Shown here: positions 51,891 through 60,817 of the stretch, piece by piece
How positions within the stretch are numbered: the stretch's first letter is position 1
Layout of the letters: each line of letters starts with the position of its first letter
Assembly (NCBI RefSeq): GCF_022479115.1
Contig: NZ_CP092497.1
Location: 8,928,001 to 8,992,000, forward strand
Length of the DNA: 64,000 nucleotides
Direction of reading: 5' to 3'
Source of the DNA: Amycolatopsis sp. EV170708-02-1
GTDB taxonomy: Bacteria > Actinomycetota > Actinomycetes > Mycobacteriales > Pseudonocardiaceae
The notes under the pieces: model-generated
What the model was told of the DNA's origin: nothing
Databases searched by the model: none
The model's input: only the letters and a program-made list of their open reading frames with translations
Program-made: the position numbers and the translations under genes

Positions 51891-52340
51891 TCAAGAACGA
51901 TTGCGATTCAGACGGCGAGGCGGATCCTGGACGTCCAGGCCGATCAAATCCGGCCGCTTCTCAAGAGAGCCCCAGTCCAGAACCTCACGGAGCTTCCGAG
52001 TCAGATTTTCCGCATCCACCTGCGCTTCACTCAGGTTCACTTCGACGGGCGCCGAGATCTCAAGAATCTCCGCATCCTCAGCGGAGAATTCCAGCGTGAG
52101 CACCATTTCGGAGAGTCGCACACTGCGCAGGCAGCCGTATACGGTCAAACCTCGCTCAGTCGAAACGTTGTAGGAATCCATCCCCGCCCGGATTTCCTGC
52201 TCATCCGGTTCATACGTGGATCGCTGAAATGAGAACGATCTCGGGGCACCGGACTCGTCCACCCCGGCAACGCCTACTTCAAGGGTCTCTTCGTCCTCGT
52301 AGTCCTCGAAGAACCCGACCTCAGCAGCGGTCAATTTCAT
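51891..52340 (-). CDS. Imm10-family immunity protein
   Basis: A 149-residue soluble acidic protein recognised as immunity protein Imm10 by TAAEVGFFEDYEDEETLEVGVAG, YEPDEQEIRAGMDSYNVSTERG and LTVYGCLRSVRLSEMVLTLEF. Imm proteins neutralise toxin domains of contact-dependent or secreted polymorphic toxins. No toxin is encoded here. The gene is visibly lower in GC than its neighbours, a sign of transfer. A frame that starts 18 codons further upstream is possible but lacks support. Confidence 0.75.
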   Translation of the reverse strand: MKLTAAEVGFFEDYEDEETLEVGVAGVDESGAPRSFSFQRSTYEPDEQEIRAGMDSYNVSTERGLTVYGCLRSVRLSEMVLTLEFSAEDAEILEISAPVEVNLSEAQVDAENLTRKLREVLDWGSLEKRPDLIGLDVQDPPRRLNRNRS

Positions 52341-52413
52341 TGTCAATGATTCCGTCTTCCTGCCCTGCTTGGCGAACTGCGTCGCAGCGGGCAAACACCA
52401 CGACGGCCCTCGC

Positions 52414-52815
52414 TCAGATCTCGTAGCCGTCCATCACGGTCGGCGCGACCGGGGACAGGTGCTCGTCGCCGCGTTCGGTGACCAGGCCGCGGGCCATCCG
52501 GTACACCTTGAACTCGTTGTCGTGCTCGGGATCCTGGTCGTCCCAGACGTGCAGGAGGCCGTACGAGCCGGGCGCGAGGTCGCCGACGCGGGTGAAGAGG
52601 TCCACCAGCTCGGGCGCGATCGCCGTGCCGTGTTTGTCCATGCCGCCCAGGTGCAGCACCGGCACCCCAGCCGTCCAGCGGAGGTCGAGCAGGTCGCCGT
52701 CGCCGAAGTCGCGGACGGCACGGTGCACCCGCTCGACGATGCGCTCCAGCAGCGCGGCGTCGTCGTCACCGGAAGGGCTCGCTTGGATGGTCACCCACCC
52801 GTGGTATTCGAACAC
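52414..52815 (-). CDS. Imm7-family immunity protein
   Basis: A 133-residue protein. The N-terminal MFEYHGWVTIQAS and the core LLHVWDDQDPEHDNEFKVYRMARGLVTERGD match the Imm7 immunity family. It forms a row on one strand with Imm10 and the DUF2716 protein, making an orphan immunity cluster against polymorphic toxins of competing bacteria. Confidence 0.8.
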   Translation of the reverse strand: MFEYHGWVTIQASPSGDDDAALLERIVERVHRAVRDFGDGDLLDLRWTAGVPVLHLGGMDKHGTAIAPELVDLFTRVGDLAPGSYGLLHVWDDQDPEHDNEFKVYRMARGLVTERGDEHLSPVAPTVMDGYEI

Positions 52816-52825
52816 CCGCCTGAGT

Positions 52826-53374
52826 TTAGGCAGGTCCGCCCACCATGGCGGCCGGTGCCCCGTTACGCCGCAGCGCGTTCTTGAAAACCTGTTCGCCGTG
52901 CTTTTCGAAGGCGGGCACGAGCTTCTCGCCGTAGACGCACAGCGTCCGTTCCCACGGGTGCCCGAGCGTGCCGAAGCGGAAGTCGTTCGCCAGGAACATG
53001 TGGTAGTCGGTGCGCGGGAACACCGGGACCGGCCACGGGTCGAGCGCGGCGTGCCGATGCGGGTAGAAGCGGTACGACTGATGCTGCCAGTGCAGCACCC
53101 AGACCCACTCGTCCTCGGCGACGCAGTCCTTCAGCGCCGAGAGGGCGACGCGGGCGACGTCGTTCTGCTCGACGGCGTACGGGCCGACGCGGAATTCGGC
53201 GGACGCGCGGTCGAGGCCGCCGGGCGCGAGATCCCACGCGACGGACGGGGCGGGCTCGCGGAAACCCGGCCAGGCGTGCGCGTAGGTGCTCGGCCAGAAC
53301 GCGAGCTTGTCGTAGACCCAGTACCAGGCGGGCTCATCTGCGACCCTGGAGATGGCTTCCCAAGCGTTGTTCAC
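52826..53374 (-). CDS. DUF2716 family protein
   Basis: A 182-residue soluble protein recognised by the DUF2716 signature: WYWVYDKLAFWPS, EWVWVLHWQHQSYRFYPH and MFLANDFRFGTLGHPWERTLCVYGEKLV. The function is unknown. The Trp/Tyr-rich, compact fold and its position directly upstream of Imm7 suggest an immunity or defence role. Confidence 0.8.
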   Translation of the reverse strand: MNNAWEAISRVADEPAWYWVYDKLAFWPSTYAHAWPGFREPAPSVAWDLAPGGLDRASAEFRVGPYAVEQNDVARVALSALKDCVAEDEWVWVLHWQHQSYRFYPHRHAALDPWPVPVFPRTDYHMFLANDFRFGTLGHPWERTLCVYGEKLVPAFEKHGEQVFKNALRRNGAPAAMVGGPA

Positions 53375-53523
53375 GAGCGACCCTCGGTGGTTCGGCCGAT
53401 TAAGACTGGGAAAGCTTCGTGTTCAGGGCCCAAGTTGTCCAGCTCGTGGGCATTCTCCGCGAAACTGTCACCTGATCAGGTGTCTTGCGCCGCCGCCCGA
53501 ACCGTGAGAATGACGGTGCGTGA

Positions 53524-53554
53524 ACGGCGAGCCCACCGAACGCGGGCTCGCCGT
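53524..53554 (-). terminator. 11-bp hairpin after the following minus-strand gene
   Basis: ACGGCGAGCCC and GGGCTCGCCGT with a 9-nt loop, 8 bp past the stop of the gene at 53562-54170. The remaining ~150 bp toward the DUF2716 start contain no gene. Confidence 0.75.
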
Positions 53555-53561
53555 CGATCGA

Positions 53562-54170
53562 TCATGCGGCCGCCTCCCAAAGGCTCATGAAGGCCGAAGC
53601 CTCACTCCGCACCCACGGCCGCACCTTGTCGCGATCACGCGGCGACAACGCGAACTCCTTCGACCGCCGGACGTCGACGACCAGCGGGCGCCCGCCCGGC
53701 CGCAACTCGTCCATGGTCTGCTCGAGCAGCCACAGCACCATCTGCGCCGCGTCCCGGCTCAACGGCTCCTCCTTGAAATAGAGCCAGGTCACGTAGACGG
53801 GGCCATCGCCCTTGCGCAGGCCGAGATGCGGATTGATACCCACTTCGAGCGAGCCGAGCCGCCATCGCGACCGGCCGACCTCGGCCAGCCGCAGGTCGCG
53901 CCGCCCGACGTAGCGCAGCCAGCCGTTGGCGATCTCGGTGTAGTGCGGCCGCGTGCGCTCGTCCGCGTTCTCGACCAGCGCCCGCAGTACCTCGCGATCC
54001 CGCCCGGAGATCCGTCCGGCACGGATCGCGTTCGCGGCGCGGAGGTAGAAGTTGAACCCGCCCCGGGCCGGGTCCTCGTACTGACGGCGCCACCGCCGGA
54101 CGAACGAGGAACGCGAGGGACCCGAGCTCGTGCTGTACCCCACGAACGTGGGCAGGGTGATGTAGGCCAT
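53562..54170 (-). CDS. Uncharacterised protein with LexA-like promoter box
   Basis: A 202-residue basic soluble protein that I do not recognise: MAYITLPTFVGYSTSSGPSRSSFVRRWRRQYEDP, GFNFYLRAANAIRAGRISGRDREVLRALV, FALSPRDRDKVRPWV. A frame 12 codons longer exists but crosses the promoter. An AT-rich promoter lies upstream with a near-perfect SOS box (TAGAACACATGTACGA) overlapping a TAAAAT -10-like hexamer. DNA-damage induction is inferred from the box only. Confidence 0.65.
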   Translation of the reverse strand: MAYITLPTFVGYSTSSGPSRSSFVRRWRRQYEDPARGGFNFYLRAANAIRAGRISGRDREVLRALVENADERTRPHYTEIANGWLRYVGRRDLRLAEVGRSRWRLGSLEVGINPHLGLRKGDGPVYVTWLYFKEEPLSRDAAQMVLWLLEQTMDELRPGGRPLVVDVRRSKEFALSPRDRDKVRPWVRSEASAFMSLWEAAA

Positions 54171-54215
54171 CCGTGTCTGCCTTTCGCCGCTGTTCCTGCT
54201 GTACAACGACCATTT

Positions 54216-54231
54216 TAGAACACATGTACGA
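54216..54231 (-). promoter_or_regulatory. LexA/SOS-box-like sequence
   Basis: TAGAACACATGTACGA matches the actinobacterial SOS box TCGAACACATGTTCGA at 14 of 16 positions, core GAAC-ACAT-GTAC. It is 46 bp upstream of the start of the minus-strand gene. A TGTAC direct repeat lies 25 bp away. Confidence 0.5.
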
Positions 54232-54245
54232 CAGAAAACGGGGCT

Positions 54246-54752
54246 TTACGGGTGACGCGGGGAAGGCGGCCAAGGTCCTTCCAGCAGCTCCGCCGACTCC
54301 TCGAGGATCGGCACCTCGCAGACGTCCCTCGGGGTGAGGTCGGTCGGGATCCAGTGCTCGAGCATCGCCGACCAGCGCGCGATCCCGCGCAACGCCTGGG
54401 GCGACCCGAGCAGCTCGCCGACCTCGCTGACCAGGGCACCGCCGGCCGCGGGCGAGAGCCTCCCTTGGACCATCGCGGTGAGCCAGCCGTGGATCAGCAG
54501 CCAGCGGGCGGCCGTCGGATCGGCGGGCAGTTCGAGCCCGAGCTCGTCGACGACCTGGCCGAAAGCCTTGTCGACGGCTTCTTCGGCTGTGGATTCGAGC
54601 CCGGCGAGCAACGGGAGGGACGGCGTGTCCAGCCCCGCGACGATCGCGTCCAGACCGGCCTCGACCAGGTGGGAGGTGCGGACGTCACGTCCGGCGAGCC
54701 TGCCGATGGCCAGCTCGCGCAACGCGCCGCGACACGCGTCGATTTCCGTCAC
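54246..54752 (-). CDS. Uncharacterised helical protein
   Basis: A 168-residue soluble, helical, acidic protein that starts at GTG with GGGAAG 6 nt upstream: VTEIDACRGALRELAIGRLAGRDVRT, LLAGLESTAEEAVDKAFGQVVDELGLELP, ARWLLIHGWLTAMVQGRLSP. An 'alpha-helical, Ala/Leu/Glu-rich' composition is all that can be said. Longer frames upstream translate the palindrome array and are rejected. Confidence 0.65.
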   Translation of the reverse strand: MTEIDACRGALRELAIGRLAGRDVRTSHLVEAGLDAIVAGLDTPSLPLLAGLESTAEEAVDKAFGQVVDELGLELPADPTAARWLLIHGWLTAMVQGRLSPAAGGALVSEVGELLGSPQALRGIARWSAMLEHWIPTDLTPRDVCEVPILEESAELLEGPWPPSPRHP

Positions 54753-54780
54753 CCGGCACTTCCCACGCCCGCCACCGTAC

Positions 54781-54870
54781 CGCTGAAGGGGACTTTCACC
54801 TCGTCTCACGCGGTGAAGGGCGCTTTTACCGCGTGACATGCGAGGAAAGGCGCCTTCACCTCGCGCCAGA
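54781..54870. repeat. Three-unit TGAAGG/CTTTCA palindrome array
   Basis: Cores CTGAAGGGGACTTTCAC, GTGAAGGGCGCTTTTAC and GAGGAAAGGCGCCTTCACC are separated by linkers CTCGTCTCACGCG and CGCGTGACATGC. Same family as at 14281 and 26652. Located in the divergent region between the helical protein and the SHOCT-like gene. Confidence 0.8.
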
Positions 54871-54980
54871 TCAGTGCTGGACCAGGTCGTGAGTGGACGC
54901 AAGAATGAGGAAAGACCACATCAACCACCCATAAGGGTGCATGCAACACTGGCTGCCCACACCCGGCGGCAGGGGGCTGA

Positions 54981-56096
54981 ATGAGCTGGCAAGACGAGCT
55001 TCGACTGCTGGACGTCGAGCTGGCCGCGGGTCGTATCGGGCACGCCGAGCACCGCCGGAAGCGCGACGAGCTACTGGCGGAGGCCTCCGGCGGGACGATG
55101 CCGTCGCCGGTGCCCTCGCCGCTGCGGCGCCCCGGCGGGACGTGGCACAGCACCAATCCCGCCGCGCGCCCCGTCGAGCCGCCCACGGTCACGGTCCCGC
55201 AGCCCCAGCCATACCAACAGACCCAGCCGGTGCACACGCCGCCGGTCGAGCAGAAGGCCGCCATCCCGCAGATCGCGGACCACAAGACCACCGCGCCTTC
55301 GCCCGCCGACATCAATCCGACGGTCTATCTGCGCGCCGAGCCGCCGCCGGTCAAGAGCAGGCCGCCGGCGCCCGAGCCGAACCGGCCGCTTCCGCCGCTG
55401 GCCCCCGAGCCCGGCCCGCGCCACTACGCGCCCGCGGAGGACTACGCGACCGTCGGCAAACGCAAGCCGACCTGGCTGTTCATCGGCGCGGGCGTGCTGG
55501 TCGTGCTGGCATTGATCATCGGCGGGACGTTGTGGCTGGGCTCGTCGCAGCCCTCGAATGTCGCCGAGCAGCCGAGCGTGGCCCAGCCGCCGGGCGATCT
55601 CACGCCGTCGGGCAAGCCCGACAGTGCCCAGACGCCGTTGGAAGACCGGCTGCCCGCGCTGCCGGGGACACCGTCGAAGGACAACTCGACGATGTCGGTC
55701 GCGAAGGGCGTCGAGCTCAACTTCTACTCGAAGGCCGCGGGCGACTACCTCGCGTCGAAGAATGTCGCGTCTGTCACCTACAAGGGTTCGAACGAGGGTA
55801 CGAACAGTTACCTCGTCCTGGTGATCCCGGCGAACGACGCGAAGGACGCGGCCGCGATCGTCAAGTACTTCCGGGAGAACTCGATCAACGCCGGGCTGCG
55901 CGAGCAGCGCGTCGGCGACCGGCTCGCCCTCGTCGGCGCGAACAAGAACGGCCAGCTCAGCGGGATCGGCTACGTCTCCGGGACGATGGCGGTCACGACT
56001 TGGGTCTCGCAGCCGCTCGGCGGCGACCCGCAGGCGCTCGACACCCGTCTGGAGCAGACGCTGACCTCGTTGGACACCGTTCTGCCGGCGAGCTGA
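54981..56096 (+). CDS. Pro-rich single-pass membrane protein with short N-terminal helical motif (paralogue 1)
   Basis: A 371-residue protein. N-terminal SWQDELRLLDVELAAGRIGHAEHRRKRDELL is a SHOCT-like helical motif. Then a Pro/Gln-rich cytoplasmic linker, one transmembrane helix (about 165-188; WLFIGAGVLVVLALIIGGTLWL) and an extracytoplasmic domain (about 230-371; ELNFYSKAAGDYLASKNVASVTYKGS). The next gene encodes a related protein with the same plan. Function unknown. Confidence 0.8.
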   Translation: MSWQDELRLLDVELAAGRIGHAEHRRKRDELLAEASGGTMPSPVPSPLRRPGGTWHSTNPAARPVEPPTVTVPQPQPYQQTQPVHTPPVEQKAAIPQIADHKTTAPSPADINPTVYLRAEPPPVKSRPPAPEPNRPLPPLAPEPGPRHYAPAEDYATVGKRKPTWLFIGAGVLVVLALIIGGTLWLGSSQPSNVAEQPSVAQPPGDLTPSGKPDSAQTPLEDRLPALPGTPSKDNSTMSVAKGVELNFYSKAAGDYLASKNVASVTYKGSNEGTNSYLVLVIPANDAKDAAAIVKYFRENSINAGLREQRVGDRLALVGANKNGQLSGIGYVSGTMAVTTWVSQPLGGDPQALDTRLEQTLTSLDTVLPAS

Positions 56097-56243
56097 GAAG
56101 CGCAGGTCGCGGGGAGATCACGATTCGACCCGCGAGGGCGCATCGACTCCGGGCAGTGCAGAATGTGCGAGGTCACCGCAGTGGTGGTATCGCGACGGCC
56201 GGGAGCATTCCTCCCGCCGGAAATTCGGATAAGGGGGCCGGTG

Positions 56244-57572
56244 GTGTCCTGGCAGGAAGAGCTGCGCAATCTGGACGAAGAGCTCGCATCTGGACGGCTC
56301 TCCGCGGACGATTACCGGCTCCGCCGTGACCAGGTGCTGTCCTCGGCGGTCGCGTATGGCGACCCCGCCCAGCAACCGGTCCAGCAGCCCGGTCAGCAGC
56401 CGCAGCAGCCTTTCCAGCAGCAGCAGCCGCCGCCCGCTCCGCAACAGCAGCAGGCGCCGCAGCAGCAGCCCGGCCAGCCCAGCGCCGACTCGACGCAGAT
56501 CATCGCGCCGGTGAACCAGCCGCAGGGCGGTGAGGGCGAGCGCACGCAGGTCGTCCCGAACTGGCAGCAACAGCAGCAGGCGGATCCGAACCGCACCCAG
56601 GTCGTGCCGCCGGTGGCGTCGCCGCCGGGCGGTTTCCCGCAGCAGGGCCAGGCGTCCCCGGCCGGTGGCTTCCCCCAGCAGGGCCAGGCCTCGCCCGCGG
56701 GCGGCTTCGCGCAGCAGCACCAGGGCTATCAGCAGCAACAGCCGCAGCAGCAGGGCTGGACCGACAACGACGCCAGCCCGCCGTGGGGTGGCTCGGACTT
56801 CCCGCCGATCTCGCCGGTCGGCAGCACGGAATGGGTCAAGCAGGGCCCCGAGCTGTTCGAGGACAAGCCCAAGGGCAAGGGCGGCAAGATCGCGATCATC
56901 GCGATCGTCGCCGTCCTGGTGCTCGCCGGTCTGGGCGTCGGTGGCTACTTCGCGTTCAAGGGCGGCGGCGACACCCCGCCGGACCCGACGGCCGCGCCGC
57001 AGTCGTCCCAGGCGCAGCCCGCCCCGCCGTCGTCGACCAAGCCGAAGACGCCCGAAGAGCTGCTCTTCGAGAAGATCCCGGAGCAGTCCGGTGAAGAGGA
57101 CGCGAAGAGCGGCGCGATCCCCGCGGCCCAGCTCGCCGAGATCGCCGGGCTGGAGAAGGGCGAGGCTGATCTGGTCATCGCCGCCGGCGTGAAGCAGGTC
57201 GCGTACCGCGGCTCGCAGAAGCAGCCGGACGAGACCGGCCCGCAGCCGGCGAAGATCTCGGTCACCGTCATCCCGCTGACCAGCCCCGGCGCCGCCGGTG
57301 ACCTGGTCAAGCAGCTGCGCCAGTACCAGACGAGCAACGGGTTCGTGCAGATCACCGAGCCGCTGCCGGGCATGCCGCCGAAGCTGAACTTCCAGAAGAA
57401 GATCGACGGCGACAAGGGCACCTACCGGGGCACGTGGATCAGCGGCAACAACATCGTGCGCGTCGACATCCTGCAGAACCCGCTCGGCGGGGAAGAGGGC
57501 GAGAAGGCGTTGAGCGGCACGTACCAGCGTGCGGTGAAGAAGACGCTGGAAAACTACTCCGTCACCAGCTGA
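56244..57572 (+). CDS. Gln/Pro-rich single-pass membrane protein (paralogue 2)
   Basis: A 442-residue protein built like paralogue 1: N-terminal SWQEELRNLDEELASGRLSADDYRLRRDQVL, then a very Gln/Pro-rich linker (about 35-200, with a repeated GGFPQQGQASPA unit), one transmembrane helix (IAIIAIVAVLVLAGLGVGGYFAF) and an extracytoplasmic domain. The start is one of two GTG codons preceded by AAGGGGG; the second is chosen by analogy with MSWQDE. It is 3 bp before the methyltransferase gene, so may head the surface-glycan operon. Confidence 0.8.
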   Translation: MSWQEELRNLDEELASGRLSADDYRLRRDQVLSSAVAYGDPAQQPVQQPGQQPQQPFQQQQPPPAPQQQQAPQQQPGQPSADSTQIIAPVNQPQGGEGERTQVVPNWQQQQQADPNRTQVVPPVASPPGGFPQQGQASPAGGFPQQGQASPAGGFAQQHQGYQQQQPQQQGWTDNDASPPWGGSDFPPISPVGSTEWVKQGPELFEDKPKGKGGKIAIIAIVAVLVLAGLGVGGYFAFKGGGDTPPDPTAAPQSSQAQPAPPSSTKPKTPEELLFEKIPEQSGEEDAKSGAIPAAQLAEIAGLEKGEADLVIAAGVKQVAYRGSQKQPDETGPQPAKISVTVIPLTSPGAAGDLVKQLRQYQTSNGFVQITEPLPGMPPKLNFQKKIDGDKGTYRGTWISGNNIVRVDILQNPLGGEEGEKALSGTYQRAVKKTLENYSVTS

Positions 57573-57575
57573 TCC

Positions 57576-58919
57576 ATGCCCGCGGAGACGGCACGGCTGC
57601 TCACCACCCTGCTCTCCCTGGCCGAGGACACCGGTTCGCTGTCCGACGAGCTGCACTTCGCCGGCTGGGACGCCGCCGAGCGCGTCCCGCTCGACCACGG
57701 CGCCGCGAACGTCCTCCGGGCGCTCGTGCTGCCGAAGGCGGCGAAGGTCCTGGAGGTCGGCGCCGGTTTCGGTGGCCTGACCAGGTATTTGGGCGAGGTC
57801 TCGGCGACGGTGCACGCCGTCGAGGCCGACCCGGTCCGTGCCGCCGCGGTGCGGGCCCGCACCCGTGACCTCGGCACGGTCTCGGTGCATGACCGGCCGC
57901 CGTCCGACGGCTACGACCTCGTCGTGATCCAGCAGCCGTACGCGACGCGGGGTTCGCTGGAGTCGGTTCGCGAGCGGTTGTCGCCGATGGGCGCCGTCGT
58001 GGTTCTGACGTCTTCTCGCGCAGTAACCGGGACGCTCGCGGCGGCCGGCCTCGAAGTCCAGCGTGAGCTGCTCTGTTCTCCTGGGCACGAGGTCGCCCGC
58101 GCGGTACGGAGCGAGCGGATCGACAGCGAACTGCCGCGGCTGGCCGCGGCGATCACCGGTGGTCCCGCGAACGGGCTCGCCCTGCTCTGCGGCCCCGGCG
58201 CCGCCGCGCTCTGGCCCGCGTTCCGGCTCGCGACCTACTTCAACACCGCCGAGCGCGCCGCGTTCGCGTGTACGCGCGCCGACGTCGTGCGCACCGGGGA
58301 GGGTGCCGAAGTCCGCCGCGTGCCGCTGGTGCCGTCGCCGCCGGTGGCCGGGATCTCGGTCGGACCGTGCACGGACAAGGTGTACGACGCCCCGACGATG
58401 GTCGAAGTCCTGCTCGACGAGCCGGAGCGGGTCGCGGAGCTGCTCACCGGCTGGCGGGATCTCGTCCGTGCGGAGGCCGCGCGCGGGGTCGAGGCGCTGT
58501 GGGATCTGGTGCCGCACAACGTCCTCGTCGACGGTGCGGTGCTGCGCCCGATCGACCTCGAGTGGCGGCACGAGGGTGCCGGGGTGCCCGAAGTGATCGA
58601 GCGCGGGGTGCTGGTGCTCGCCGACAAGCTCACCGACGCGGGCTGGTCCGCGGCGGCGGGTGACGGCTCGATGCGCGATCTGGCGGGCTGGCTCGGCGTG
58701 CTGATCGGTCTCCATCCCTCCTTTGTGGACGGTGCGCTGGAGCGAGAGGTGGCCTTCTCCACGATCGGCTCGTGCGGCACCGCGCACGGCACGGACGAGG
58801 TACGCGCGGCGATCGCCGGGATTTGGCGAAAGCGCCTGGCGCGAACTGTCCACGAGTACCGTTCAACGAAGGTCGGCGCCGGTGTGGCGGCGAACGAAGA
58901 CGAGGTAGCGAAGCGATGA
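57576..58919 (+). CDS. SAM-dependent methyltransferase with C-terminal unassigned domain
   Basis: A 447-residue protein. N-terminal class I methyltransferase (AAKVLEVGAGFGGLTRYLGEVSATVHAVEADP; DGYDLVVIQQP), then a C-terminal half resembling a degenerate aminoglycoside-phosphotransferase-like fold (VDLEWRHEGAGV-like IDLEWRHEGAG; LWDLVPHNVLVDG; WSAAAGDGS). The combination is seen in actinobacterial glycosylation loci. It is coupled to the next gene by an ATGA overlap. A sugar or glycolipid substrate is inferred. Confidence 0.85.
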   Translation: MPAETARLLTTLLSLAEDTGSLSDELHFAGWDAAERVPLDHGAANVLRALVLPKAAKVLEVGAGFGGLTRYLGEVSATVHAVEADPVRAAAVRARTRDLGTVSVHDRPPSDGYDLVVIQQPYATRGSLESVRERLSPMGAVVVLTSSRAVTGTLAAAGLEVQRELLCSPGHEVARAVRSERIDSELPRLAAAITGGPANGLALLCGPGAAALWPAFRLATYFNTAERAAFACTRADVVRTGEGAEVRRVPLVPSPPVAGISVGPCTDKVYDAPTMVEVLLDEPERVAELLTGWRDLVRAEAARGVEALWDLVPHNVLVDGAVLRPIDLEWRHEGAGVPEVIERGVLVLADKLTDAGWSAAAGDGSMRDLAGWLGVLIGLHPSFVDGALEREVAFSTIGSCGTAHGTDEVRAAIAGIWRKRLARTVHEYRSTKVGAGVAANEDEVAKR

Positions 58920-60817
58920 CGAGCCTGCATACCGCCGGCGTTCTCACCCCGGACCGGCCGGTCGGGCACCTGTTCGAGCTCCGGGGCTGGACGACCGGGA
59001 TCAGCCGGATCGGCGAGATGTCCGTGACCATCGCGGACGTCGAGGCGAACCTGTATCCCGAGCCGTGCCCGGGCGCGCCCGAAGGCACCTTCGGCTGGCG
59101 TGCCGTCCCGGCCACCTTCGTGCCCGCGGGCGTTCAGGACGTCGTCGTCACCGGTCCGGACGAGCAGGTGCTGAACCAGGCGACCGTCCACGTCGGAACG
59201 CTGCCGGGTGAAGAACCGCTGTGGCTGGGTGAACTCGAAGCACCGAAGCAGGGCAAGGTCACCGAAGGTCACGTCGTCTACGTGACGGGATGGGCGCTGC
59301 TGCAGGGGCGGGCACCCAACCTGATCGAGGTCATGGTCGAGGGCGGCGGCACGGTCAGCGCGCGCACCCGGCTGCCGCGCAAGGACGTGCCCAAGGAGTT
59401 CCCCGGCTTCGACGACGCCGCCGTGAGCGGCTTCGAGGCCTGGGTGCCCATCGACCTCCCGTACGGCGAAGAGCGGACGCTGTCGCTTCGCGTCCGGTAC
59501 CGCACCGAAGGCGTCGGCGAGGTCGTGTCGGCGAAGCGCACCTTCACGCTTCGCAACCCCGTCGCGGACCTGGACGACGCCGAACTCGCCGATGAACTGG
59601 CGGGCGACACCGCCCGCGCGATGGCACGGGTGAACATCCCGACCGACCCGAAGCACGTGCTGGTGTTCACGCACAGCCTCGGCGTCGGCGGCGGGCAGCT
59701 GTGGCTGCAGGAACTGCTGAGCCGGATGGTGACCGACCACGGGTGGCAGGTCAGCCTGGTCAGTGAGACCGACGGCCCGCTGCGCGCGGACTGCCACGAA
59801 CTCGGCATCCCCGTGCACGTCACCACGCATTACCGGAACCAGACGGTGCCCGCATATGAAGGACATGTCGCCGAGCTGGCGCGCTTCGCGAAGTGCTCCG
59901 GAGCGGGCGTCGCACTCGTCAACACTCTCGGCGGCTTCGTCGGCGCCGACGCGGCGAAGCGTGCCGGGATGCCGACGGCGTGGGTCATCCACGAAAGCTT
60001 CTCGCTGCCCGCGTTCGCCTACCAGAACTGGGGCCCGGTGAAACCGCCCGCCGCGGTCTGGCAGCGCTGGGAAAGCACCCTCGCCGAGGTCGACAAGCTG
60101 CTGTTCGTCGCGGACGCGACACGTGAGATGTTCCTGCCGTACAGCAAGCCGGAACGCTGCCGGACGGTCCGCTACGGCACGCCCATGCACAAGTTCGGCG
60201 GCCGGACGCGGTCGGAGACCCGGCACCAGGCGCGCAACATGCTCGGCTACTCGCCGGACGACATCGTGCTGGTCAACATCGGCATCGCGGAATCCCGCAA
60301 GGGGCAGGCCCCGCTGATCTCGGCGATGGAGCGGATCCACAAGATCCACCCCGAGGCGAAGCTGTCCATCGTCGGCCTGCACCCGTCGCCGTACGGGCTC
60401 GCGATGGAGGAATCGGTCAAGCGCGCGGGGCTGGAGAAGTCGGTCAGCCTGGTGCCGATCCAGCCGGATCCGCTGCGCTGGCTGCAGGCCGCGGACATCT
60501 TCGTGAACAGCTCCGACATCGAGTCGCTGCCGCGCTCGATCCTCGAAGCCGTCTGCTGTGGCGTCCCGGTCGCGGCGACCGACGTGTTCGGCGCGCGGGA
60601 GATGATCGTCGACGGCGAGACGGGCTGGCTGTTCGAGACCAACGACGTCGACGCGCTGACGGCGGCGCTGCTGCGCGCGCTGGGCACGTCGGCCACGCGC
60701 CGCCGCGAGATGGCCAAGGCCGCGTACGAGAAGCTGCTGCCGTGGCTCGACCCGGCGGGCTACGCGCGCGAGTACTCCGAAATCCTGACCGAACTGAGTG
60801 GGGGCGTTCATGTCTGA
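58916..60817 (+). CDS. Glycosyltransferase family 4 with N-terminal beta-rich extension
   Basis: A 633-residue protein. The first ~225 residues form a beta-rich domain (IADVEANLYPEPCPGAPEGTFG; VTEGHVVYVTGWALLQG). A GT-B glycosyltransferase of GT4 type follows (VFTHSLGVGGGQLWLQELL; AWVIHESFSLPA; IGIAESRKGQAPLISAMERIHKIHPEAKLSIVG; SDIESLPRSILEAVCCGVPVAATDVFG with the E-x7-E motif). It transfers a nucleotide-sugar-derived residue to a surface glycan, inferred from family. ATG overlaps the methyltransferase stop. Confidence 0.9.
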   Translation: MTSLHTAGVLTPDRPVGHLFELRGWTTGISRIGEMSVTIADVEANLYPEPCPGAPEGTFGWRAVPATFVPAGVQDVVVTGPDEQVLNQATVHVGTLPGEEPLWLGELEAPKQGKVTEGHVVYVTGWALLQGRAPNLIEVMVEGGGTVSARTRLPRKDVPKEFPGFDDAAVSGFEAWVPIDLPYGEERTLSLRVRYRTEGVGEVVSAKRTFTLRNPVADLDDAELADELAGDTARAMARVNIPTDPKHVLVFTHSLGVGGGQLWLQELLSRMVTDHGWQVSLVSETDGPLRADCHELGIPVHVTTHYRNQTVPAYEGHVAELARFAKCSGAGVALVNTLGGFVGADAAKRAGMPTAWVIHESFSLPAFAYQNWGPVKPPAAVWQRWESTLAEVDKLLFVADATREMFLPYSKPERCRTVRYGTPMHKFGGRTRSETRHQARNMLGYSPDDIVLVNIGIAESRKGQAPLISAMERIHKIHPEAKLSIVGLHPSPYGLAMEESVKRAGLEKSVSLVPIQPDPLRWLQAADIFVNSSDIESLPRSILEAVCCGVPVAATDVFGAREMIVDGETGWLFETNDVDALTAALLRALGTSATRRREMAKAAYEKLLPWLDPAGYAREYSEILTELSGGVHV

